A stretch of DNA of 5,514 bases from Deltaproteobacteria bacterium. Lineage in GTDB: Bacteria > Desulfobacterota > GWC2-55-46. The notes beneath the pieces are model-generated. The model was not told the DNA's origin and made no database searches. It saw only the letters and a list, made by a program, of their open reading frames with translations. Location of the stretch: the NCBI GenBank assembly GCA_016234955.1, contig JACRNN010000184.1, forward strand, positions 1-5,514, read 5' to 3'. Made by a program: the position numbers and the translations under genes. This document shows, piece after piece, positions 1-4,307 of the stretch (its first letter is position 1; every line of letters begins with the position of its first letter).

Positions 1-306
1 AAGCTTCATCGGGAGCCTGTACTGCTCTATCTTCTCCCTGCATATCCTGAATGCCTCGCTTTCGCGCTCGCTGTTGAAGCCTTGGCGCTCGATATCGACC
101 GCGTCGGCCTTCCTGACGACCTTTTTAAGGGGCCTTGTTAGCGCCGCCGGGTCGGCCTCCCTGGGGTTGTAGACCACGGTGCCCATCCCGAGCCCCCTGT
201 CCACCTCTATGATGACGACGTCCATGGGCTTGAGATCGAAATCATTACTGTCAAAGTCGTAGACCTTGCAAGCCTTCTTGAACCTTACACCCACAACCTT
301 AACCAT
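1..306 (-). CDS. ricT: RicT/YaaT-like PSP1-domain protein, N-terminal 102 residues (3' end cut by window edge)
   Basis: This is the first 102 codons of a PSP1-domain protein. The start MVKVVGVRFKKACKVYDFD, the VIIEVDRGLGMGTVV segment (about 31-45) and the AFRICREKI...LPMKL stretch (85-102) closely resemble B. subtilis YaaT/RicT as I remember it. In B. subtilis RicT joins RicA and RicF in an iron-sulfur complex that influences RNase Y-dependent mRNA processing and sporulation; in Gram-negative bacteria its role is poorly known. The cluster cysteines of the family lie further along and are not in view. The ATG at 306 is preceded by a modest GGGG ribosome site 8 bases upstream. The order tmk-holB-ricT is conserved widely and supports the call. 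It is separated from holB by 231 bases containing a large palindrome, so it may be less tightly coupled to the cluster here. The reading frame is intact to the window edge. Confidence 0.9.
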   Translation of the reverse strand, partial: MVKVVGVRFKKACKVYDFDSNDFDLKPMDVVIIEVDRGLGMGTVVYNPREADPAALTRPLKKVVRKADAVDIERQGFNSERESEAFRICREKIEQYRLPMKL

Positions 307-401
307 ATATTCAACCCCGTTATAGACGTAATAGCGGATGCCTCTAAAAATTGCTCTTTTCCCCGATCTCTTTGTTAGGGCGAAAATAAAAATGGACACA
401 T

Positions 402-500
402 ATTAAGGAAGCTCTGATTAATTATGTTTTTCTGTCATTCTGAGGAAGCGTAGCGACCGAAGAATGACAGAAAAACATAATTAATCAGAGCTTCCCTAAT
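402..500. repeat. Long near-perfect palindrome (40-bp arms), MITE/REP-like intergenic element
   Basis: The arms at 402-441 and 461-500 are inverted copies that pair at 39 of 40 positions; the only mismatch is 406 against 496. They enclose a 19-base loop at 442-460. The inner part (GTCATTCTGAGG...GCGACC...GAAGAATGAC) resembles a repeat core I recognise as scattered through many unrelated bacterial genomes. The outer part (GGAAGCTCTGATTAATTATG) may be the terminal inverted repeat of a small non-autonomous element. There is no open reading frame inside. An 11-bp inverted pair, CTCTAAAAATT at 342-352 and AATTTTTAGAG at 498-508, overlaps the right end and could mark a larger unit. The element sits between holB and ricT and would form a very stable hairpin in the shared transcript. 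The rest of the 307-537 gap shows nothing else I can support apart from the small hairpin at 520-534. Confidence 0.85.
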
Positions 501-519
501 TTTTAGAGACAGCCTAATG

Positions 520-534
520 GCGACGTTCCGTCGC
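520..534 (-). other. Small GC-rich hairpin just after the holB stop
   Basis: The sequence GCGACG-ttc-CGTCGC forms a 6-bp stem with a 3-base loop, starting three bases past the holB stop codon on the minus strand. It is not followed by a T-rich run in the direction of transcription, so it does not meet the pattern of an intrinsic terminator. It may be a 3'-end stabilising hairpin or chance. Confidence 0.3.
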
Positions 535-537
535 GGA

Positions 538-1566
538 TCAGGAATATAAACCGCCGCGGCCCGAAAGGCGCATCAGCAGCACCTCCATGACAAGCTGCTT
601 GTTCAGGTAGCGCGGGGGCGTGATATCACGCCGCGCCTTCTCTATCGCCGCAAAGGACCCGAGGAGTATAGCCGCGTCCTCATCCCCGCCCTGGGCGATA
701 AAGTCCGAGATATCGCCGTTGACCACTAAATGTCCCGCCCCTTCGCGGGTTACCAGCCTGTCCCTGTACCAGCCCTTCATGAACTCGAGCATCTCCGGGA
801 GACCGTCCATTTTGGAGAGATCCTCGGCGAACTTCAACAACTCGTCCGTATCCGCCGCCGCAAGCGCCGTAAGCCTCCTCAATATCTCCCTCCTCGACTC
901 ATGCGCGCCCTCGTCGACGTAGCGCAGGGCCTTGCTTATCGACCCACAGCTCAACCGGGCAACGGCTTGCGCCGCGCCCTTTTCCACGCCCCTCTCGCTT
1001 ACGAGCACGGCGCTCACCGCATCATCCGGCAGGGGGCGGAAGTTTATCCTCTGGCACCTGGAAAGGATGGTGGGCAGGAGGTCCGAAGGCCGCGAGGTTA
1101 TGAGCATGATGACGGAGCCGGGCGGGGGCTCTTCGAGGGTCTTTAAAAACGCGTTGGCGGCCTGTGGCATGAGCCGCTCGGCGTAGTCCACCACAACCGC
1201 CTTCTTCCCTCCATCTATCCTGTACCTGAGGAACTCCTGGATATCCCTTATCTGGCTTATCCGTATAAGCCCGGCCCCGTCATAGGCGTTCTCCAAGAGG
1301 TCCTCCCTCTCCTTGACCGTGGGCCATACCTGGAGGATGTTGGGGTGCGTGCCCGCGTCCATCATCCTGCAAGACGCACAGACCCCGCAGGAATCCCCGT
1401 TGAAGCCTTCGCAGTTCAAGGCCCTGGCGAACTCCAGCGCCGCAAGCCTCTTGCCTATGCCATCCGGCCCGGAGAAGATGAAGGCATGGGCCACCCTGGA
1501 GTTCAAGATGGCGTTCTTGAGCGCCGCCATCTCTTTATCGTGGCCTAAGATATCTTTAAAGGACAT
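538..1566 (-). CDS. holB: DNA polymerase III subunit delta prime (clamp loader)
   Basis: This encodes the delta prime subunit of the clamp loader, which helps open and place the beta sliding clamp on primed DNA in the cytoplasm. Numbered from the ATG at 1566 (342 residues, normal for the family), it shows MSFKDILGHD at the start, a P-loop GPDGIGK at 33-39, a zinc-binding set C52/C60/C63/C66, a Walker B-like VVVD at 124-127, NAFLKTLEEPP at about 138-148, and the SRC motif at 169-171 carrying the arginine finger. The P-loop lysine is followed by Arg instead of Ser/Thr, fitting a subunit that does not hydrolyse ATP. A GTG at 1605 would add 13 residues (from EFKPVG), but that extension is made of the upstream tandem repeat and lacks a ribosome site, so I prefer 1566. 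No good Shine-Dalgarno precedes 1566 either. It lies 108 bases downstream of tmk and is probably cotranscribed with it. Confidence 0.94.
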   Translation of the reverse strand: MSFKDILGHDKEMAALKNAILNSRVAHAFIFSGPDGIGKRLAALEFARALNCEGFNGDSCGVCASCRMMDAGTHPNILQVWPTVKEREDLLENAYDGAGLIRISQIRDIQEFLRYRIDGGKKAVVVDYAERLMPQAANAFLKTLEEPPPGSVIMLITSRPSDLLPTILSRCQRINFRPLPDDAVSAVLVSERGVEKGAAQAVARLSCGSISKALRYVDEGAHESRREILRRLTALAAADTDELLKFAEDLSKMDGLPEMLEFMKGWYRDRLVTREGAGHLVVNGDISDFIAQGGDEDAAILLGSFAAIEKARRDITPPRYLNKQLVMEVLLMRLSGRGGLYS

Positions 1567-1664
1567 TTTTTTAGCGTTCTGAAACCCCACGGGTTTAAAT
1601 TCCACGGAGGGTTCATTTTTTGCGTTCCGAAACCCCTTGGTTTAAAACGCCACGGAGGGTAATT
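1564..1664 (-). repeat. Degenerate ~50-bp tandem duplication spanning the holB start region
   Basis: Two adjacent copies, 1564-1613 and 1614-1664, share GCGTTC(T/C)GAAACCCC, then TTTAAA, then CACGGAGGGT, with a few substitutions and one- to two-base indels. Each begins, on the plus strand, with CAT and a T run, so on the minus strand each ends in a run of A followed by ATG. The copy next to holB supplies its start codon. Each copy keeps a small hairpin: AAACCC-cac-GGGTTT at 1582-1596 and AAACC-cctt-GGTTT at 1630-1643. The unit fills almost the whole gap between tmk and holB. It may be a copy of a genome-wide repeat or a local duplication of the leader. Confidence 0.75.
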
Positions 1665-1674
1665 CATTACTCAT

Positions 1675-2313
1675 TCAGGCCCCGGCCTTCTCTACAATAT
1701 AACATATCTCCCTGTGTATTGTAGAGATTTCACCTCCGCCGTCAACGACCTTGACCCTGTCGGGCTCGGCCTCGGCGATCCTCAGGTATCCCTCTCTCAC
1801 ACGCCTGTGGAAAGAGACGTCCTCCTTTTCAAAGCGGTCCTCTCTTGCCCCTCCCTCCTTTGACCCTATCCTCGACCACGCCCTCCTGAGCCCCTCTTCA
1901 GCCTCGCAGTCGATGAGCACGGTGATGTCGGGCTTGAGCCCCCCGGCGGCCAGGAGATTGGCCCGTGATACGGCATCGAGGTCGAGCCCACGGCCGTAGC
2001 CCTGGTATGCAAGCGTCGAGTCCGTGAACCTGTCGCATATCACGGTCGCGCCCGCCTCAAGCGACGGCCTTATGACCAAACTGACAAGCTGCGCCCTGCA
2101 CGCCTCGTAGAGGAATAGCTCGGCCCACGGGTCCACCGGCTCTTCGGAGGAGTTCAAAAGTATCGACCTTACCCTCTCCCCGAGCCGTGTCCCGCCGGGC
2201 TCCCTCAGAGTCAGGACCTCCATCCCCCTACCCTCCATATGCCTTTTAAGGAATCCCATCTGGGTGGATTTGCCGGAGCCCTCGATGCCTTCGAATGTTA
2301 TGAAAAGAGCCAA
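1675..2313 (-). CDS. tmk: Thymidylate kinase (dTMP kinase)
   Basis: This enzyme phosphorylates dTMP to dTDP with ATP, in the cytoplasm, as a step in dTTP synthesis. From a TTG start at 2313 it has 212 residues, the usual length. Motifs in order are the P-loop FEGIEGSGKSTQ (7-18), the dTMP-contacting REPGGT (37-42), the DRF motif (94-96) followed by STLAYQGYGRGLD, LKPDITVLID (about 126-135), and the LID region about 143-160 containing the Arg- and Lys-rich AREDRFEKED. The TTG is chosen because GGAGG lies five bases upstream and because MALFITFEGIEG matches how the family begins. An ATG at 2325 overlaps the ribosome site itself, and the longer reading back to 2403 runs through the divergent promoter region with no family resemblance. 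It is probably the first gene of the tmk-holB-ricT unit and is divergent from the repressor gene. Its last codons carry an 11-bp inverted repeat. Confidence 0.93.
   Translation of the reverse strand: MALFITFEGIEGSGKSTQMGFLKRHMEGRGMEVLTLREPGGTRLGERVRSILLNSSEEPVDPWAELFLYEACRAQLVSLVIRPSLEAGATVICDRFTDSTLAYQGYGRGLDLDAVSRANLLAAGGLKPDITVLIDCEAEEGLRRAWSRIGSKEGGAREDRFEKEDVSFHRRVREGYLRIAEAEPDRVKVVDGGGEISTIHREICYIVEKAGA
1689..1727. repeat. 11-bp perfect inverted repeat within the tmk 3' end
   Basis: TCTCTACAATA at 1689-1699 pairs perfectly with TATTGTAGAGA at 1717-1727 around a 17-base loop. It lies inside the coding sequence for the residues near STIHREICYIVEK. It could form a stem-loop in the tmk message. 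The arms contain TCTACAA and TTGTAGA, the same heptamers seen in the putative repressor operators at 2449 and 3858, though here they are much further apart. Chance is possible. Confidence 0.5.
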
Positions 2314-2318
2314 AAAAA

Positions 2319-2323
2319 CCTCC
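2319..2323 (-). promoter_or_regulatory. Ribosome binding site that sets the TTG start of tmk
   Basis: On the minus strand this reads GGAGG, a strong Shine-Dalgarno sequence, five bases before the TTG at 2313-2311. It overlaps the ATG at 2325-2323, making that ATG an unlikely start. Confidence 0.7.
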
Positions 2324-2405
2324 ATCCGCCGCAGGCCGCATATTTTAACATGCTTATGACAGATGCCCTGCTGAATATTACAGTAAATATAAGGGCTAAG
2401 CAAGG

Positions 2406-2411
2406 ATTATA
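2406..2411 (-). promoter_or_regulatory. Candidate -10 element for tmk
   Basis: On the minus strand this is a perfect TATAAT. The matching -35 position (around 2429-2434, CTGTCT) is poor, so the promoter would be weak or activator-assisted. A second weak possibility is TTGCTT and TAATAT separated by 17 bases, closer to tmk. Transcription from the TATAAT would start near 2399, leaving a leader of about 85 bases. Confidence 0.3.
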
Positions 2412-2443
2412 CGGATGGGGCGGTTCTCAGACAGGATTTCTGC

Positions 2444-2472
2444 TTGACATTCTACAACTTGTCGAATATATT
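2444..2472 (+). promoter_or_regulatory. Strong sigma70-type promoter of the repressor-protease operon
   Basis: TTGACA at 2444-2449 (perfect -35) and TATATT at 2467-2472 (-10, 5 of 6) are separated by the ideal 17 bases. Transcription should begin near 2479, only about 15 bases before the ATG at 2494. That leaves a very short leader in which GAGGG at 2480-2484 is the likely ribosome site and the better-looking AGGAG at 2476-2480 may be partly untranscribed. The spacer is occupied by a dyad, so the promoter is probably repressed by the adjacent gene product. Confidence 0.8.
2449..2467. promoter_or_regulatory. Putative BlaI-family operator O1 (autoregulatory)
   Basis: ATTCTACAACTTGTCGAAT is a 19-bp dyad centred on 2458, with eight of nine pairs symmetric; the single mismatch is 2453 against 2463. 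It fills the promoter spacer exactly, touching the last base of the -35 and the first base of the -10. The TACA/TGT core recalls the TACA-TGTA half-sites of BlaI, MecI and CopY operators, with one extra central base. Binding of the repressor encoded just downstream would block RNA polymerase, giving autorepression. Function is inferred. Confidence 0.65.
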
Positions 2473-2493
2473 ATCAGGAGAGGGCTTTGACTT

Positions 2494-2913
2494 ATGGAAA
2501 AGAACGCTAAGGAAGGATACGGGAAGGTGTTAGGGCGTCTGGAGCAGGAGATACTCGATGTCTTATGGAAGAGCGGCCCCCTTAACGGCAAGGAGATATT
2601 CTCCGATATAAGGCATAAGAGGGATATAGCCCTTACCACGGTGTTGACCGTGCTTGAGAGGCTCGCGAAAAAGGGGCTCGTGAGAAAGACCAGGGGAGAG
2701 AGCGTCTACCTCTTCGAGGCCGCGTACTCAAGGGAAGGGTTCGCAAGGGAGGTCTCTCAAGAGGTGCTCAAGTCCATATTCGATATATCGAGGAGCGGGG
2801 CGTGCGCCTCTTTCGTGGATATGCTCGCCAGGGTAGACCCGGTCGAGCTTGAGGAGCTTTCATCCATGATAGAGAAGAAGAAAAAAGAGCTGGAAAGTAT
2901 TACAAAGGGATAG
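2494..2913 (+). CDS. BlaI/MecI/CopY-family winged-helix transcriptional repressor
   Basis: This 139-residue protein is a typical full-length penicillinase-repressor family member (PF03965). The N-terminal winged helix runs from LGRLEQEILDVLWKSGPL (about 13-30) through the recognition helix region DIALTTVLTVLERLAKKGLV (44-63) to the wing RGESVYLFEA (68-77). A helical dimerisation region follows, ending in ELEELSSMIEKKKKELE (118-134). It lacks the C-terminal CxC motifs of copper-sensing CopY and has one cysteine (C104), so it probably does not sense metal directly. Ser106-Phe107 falls where, from memory, S. aureus BlaI is cut at Asn101-Phe102, which suggests inactivation by proteolysis. The gene is preceded by GAGGG nine bases before the ATG and followed five bases later by an M56 membrane protease, the classic blaI-blaR1 pairing. 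It probably represses its own promoter and the downstream export genes. The natural ligand of the system cannot be read from this gene alone. Confidence 0.92.
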   Translation: MEKNAKEGYGKVLGRLEQEILDVLWKSGPLNGKEIFSDIRHKRDIALTTVLTVLERLAKKGLVRKTRGESVYLFEAAYSREGFAREVSQEVLKSIFDISRSGACASFVDMLARVDPVELEELSSMIEKKKKELESITKG

Positions 2914-2918
2914 TTGGA

Positions 2919-3839
2919 ATGCCGGTGATGCTCCTTGTCATATACTTTGGCGCCTCCGCGGGGACGATATTCTGGTTCGCCTACGGGCTTCCGGGGCTTA
3001 TCTCGCTCACCTCGGCGATAGCGGTCTTCTGCCATAGCCTCCTTATAAGGTGCGCCGCATACGGTGAGGTATTCAGGCTCGCGTTTTCCTGGACCGGCGG
3101 GATACTGCTCGCCGGAGGGGTTTGCTACGGCGTCGCAAAGGCCATTGCCAGGCTCGCAAAGGCCCATAGGGCGATAAGAAGTCTCCCGAAAAAAGGCGCC
3201 GGGTCCGTCGTCATCGTCAATGACCCTTCCAGGATAGCCTTTACCTTCGGGCTCTTGAGGCCGCGGATATATATTTCCACCGGGCTCCTCGAAGGCCTCG
3301 ACAGGAAAGAGGCGCGGGCCGTATTCCTCCATGAGCTATGCCACAAAAGGGGCTTTGATCCCCTCAAGCTGTTCCTTCTCTCGGTTCTCAGGGACTCATT
3401 CTCCTACATACCTTTGATAAAAGGTTTCATCGGACACGCCATAGCCATGAAAGAGCATGAGGCGGACGATTCGGCGGTATCGAGGATGAAGGAGCCCTTG
3501 AGCCTCGCCTCCGCCCTCTTGAAGCTCGCCTCCTTGAATAACGGCGAAGGCCTTTACGCGGCGCACGCCTCCATAAAGGGGACTGACGGCTTCGTGGCCG
3601 GCAGGGTCAGGAGGCTTGTCGGGGATAGCGGCGGGAGCCCGCGCTTTTGCCCTTCGATGAAGACGGCGGTCTCAAGCGCGATAATAACGCTTACCCTCGG
3701 CCTCGCGCTCGTCTGGCCGGCAACGGCGGCCTTGCCCAAAGGGCATTGCTCTACCACCCACTGCGCCTCACACTTTGACAGGCAGGGGGAAGAGTGCAAG
3801 GCCCACTGCTCCAGGCAGTCCCACGCGGGACACGGGTAA
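2919..3839 (+). CDS. M56-family (BlaR1/MecR1-like) membrane zinc protease with a Cys/His-rich C-terminal tail
   Basis: This 306-residue integral membrane protein resembles the membrane and protease part of BlaR1. Three hydrophobic segments (about 2-22, 25-46, 51-78) precede a cytoplasmic metalloprotease domain. That domain has HELCH at 138-142 (two zinc His and the catalytic Glu) and KEHEADDSA at 178-186, where Glu179 or Glu181 should be the third ligand. The family-typical GLLRPRIYISTGLL lies at 111-124. A fourth membrane helix spans about 248-271. BlaR1 proteins would continue into a penicillin-binding sensor of about 240 residues; here only 35 follow, with Cys277, 282, 293 and 297 and His276, 281, 285, 296, 302 and 305. 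By BlaR1 topology this tail is outside the cytoplasm and could bind copper, zinc, silver or a similar metal. The ribosome site AAAGGGA (2904-2910) overlaps the repressor's last codons, so the two are translated together. It probably cleaves or triggers loss of the repressor when metal is bound. The protease fold is clear; the metal role is inference. Confidence 0.88.
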   Translation: MPVMLLVIYFGASAGTIFWFAYGLPGLISLTSAIAVFCHSLLIRCAAYGEVFRLAFSWTGGILLAGGVCYGVAKAIARLAKAHRAIRSLPKKGAGSVVIVNDPSRIAFTFGLLRPRIYISTGLLEGLDRKEARAVFLHELCHKRGFDPLKLFLLSVLRDSFSYIPLIKGFIGHAIAMKEHEADDSAVSRMKEPLSLASALLKLASLNNGEGLYAAHASIKGTDGFVAGRVRRLVGDSGGSPRFCPSMKTAVSSAIITLTLGLALVWPATAALPKGHCSTTHCASHFDRQGEECKAHCSRQSHAGHG

Positions 3840-3857
3840 AAATTTTTTTGGGTTTAT

Positions 3858-3876
3858 ATTCTACAAAGCGTAGAAA
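3858..3876. promoter_or_regulatory. Putative second BlaI-family operator O2 before the export genes
   Basis: ATTCTACAAAGCGTAGAAA contains TTCTAC and GTAGAA as perfect six-base inverted halves, 3859-3864 and 3870-3875. It matches the O1 dyad at 14 of 19 positions, including all of the ATTCTACAA half. It lies in the 49-base gap between the protease gene and the small exported protein gene. A TATATT at 3855-3860 overlaps it but has no good -35. TTGGGT at 3848 with TAGAAA at 3871 and a 17-base spacer is another weak candidate. The site implies a second regulated promoter for the export genes, independent of the one at 2444. Confidence 0.55.
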
Positions 3877-3888
3877 GGGGAATTGGAT

Positions 3889-4269
3889 ATGAAATCCATG
3901 AAAATTGCGGTGTCTTTATTAATTCTGTTTCTTATCTCGCCGGTCATGGCAAACGGATGGGAATCTCCGGAGAAGACATCCGGCGGGATCAAGGCCACCC
4001 TGAAGATAGACCTCGAAAAGTCGATGGTCGATCTCTATCTTAACGACGCCGCATCCAACAGGCCGGTAACGGGTGCGCTGGTAAAAGCCGCCATCAAAAC
4101 GCTGGATGGGAAAAAAATAGAGAAGGAACTGATAGGCATGCGGATGGGGGAGGCGTTCTCTTACATGAACACCCTGGAGATGTCAAAAAAAGGGAAATAT
4201 AAATTCGAAATCAAGGTCGACTCCGGCGGAACTAAAATCCCGTTCAGCTTTTTTTATGACGCAAAATAA
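3889..4269 (+). CDS. Small exported FixH/YtkA-like periplasmic protein
   Basis: This is a 126-residue protein with a Sec signal peptide: MKSMK, then the hydrophobic run IAVSLLILFLISPV, then a likely cut after VMA at residue 21. The mature part of about 105 residues looks like one beta-sandwich domain of the FixH/YtkA kind, with GIKATLKIDLEKSMVDLYL (33-51), RPVTGALVKAAIKTLDGKK (58-76) and GKYKFEIKVDSGG (102-114) as strands. Such proteins are often found in heavy-metal RND efflux loci, where their role is not well established. There is no cysteine. Five Met lie in the mature part (46, 84, 86, 93, 98), four of them clustered in GMRMGEAFSYMNTLEM, a possible soft-metal site. The ATG at 3889 is chosen because AAAGGGGAA ends seven bases upstream. 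A TTG at 3883 sits too close to that site and an ATG at 3898 too far. The gene is 38 bases upstream of the TolC-like gene and follows the putative operator O2. Family assignment is by pattern and moderate. Confidence 0.72.
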   Translation: MKSMKIAVSLLILFLISPVMANGWESPEKTSGGIKATLKIDLEKSMVDLYLNDAASNRPVTGALVKAAIKTLDGKKIEKELIGMRMGEAFSYMNTLEMSKKGKYKFEIKVDSGGTKIPFSFFYDAK

Positions 4270-4271
4270 CG

Positions 4272-4290
4272 ACGGATAAACACGGATAAC
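4272..4290 (+). repeat. Two short tandem copies of ACGGATAA before the TolC-like gene
   Basis: ACGGATAA occurs at 4272-4279 and 4282-4289, in ten-base register, in the short gap before the ribosome site AAGGAGGTG at 4291. It could be a remnant of an intergenic repeat or chance; no function is evident. Confidence 0.35.
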
Positions 4291-4307
4291 AAGGAGGTGG
4301 CGGTTTG

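Noticed and set aside
1..6. AAGCTT (HindIII site) exactly at the left edge
   Set aside because: It could reflect a cloned-fragment end but may equally be chance; it is also in-frame coding sequence for ricT and carries no biological meaning by itself.
1545..1616. 23-codon minus-strand reading frame overlapping the holB start (MNPPWNLNPWG...)
   Set aside because: It arises from the tandem repeat, has no ribosome site and runs out of frame into holB. I see no evidence that it is translated beyond its ATG context.
2378..2386. TTACAGTAA palindrome in the tmk leader as a third repressor site
   Set aside because: It is only nine bases, AT-rich, and does not share the TTCTACAA half-site of the other two dyads.
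2314..2403. N-terminal extension of tmk to 2403
   Set aside because: The added residues match no thymidylate kinase start, the region carries a likely -10 element nearby, and a good ribosome site supports the TTG at 2313.
2757..3332. Long minus-strand open frame (191 codons) opposite the repressor and protease genes
   Set aside because: It is antisense to two well-supported genes, is low-complexity and Pro/Glu-rich, and has no family resemblance.
3744..3836. Cys/His tail as a c-type heme site
   Set aside because: No CxxCH is present; the pattern is HC and CxxHC, more like a metal-ion site than covalent heme attachment.
3818..3849. Hairpin GTCCC-acgc-GGGAC followed by a T run, as a terminator after the protease gene
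   Set aside because: The stem is only 5 bp, lies inside the coding sequence, and the T run starts 11 bases later, too far for an intrinsic terminator.
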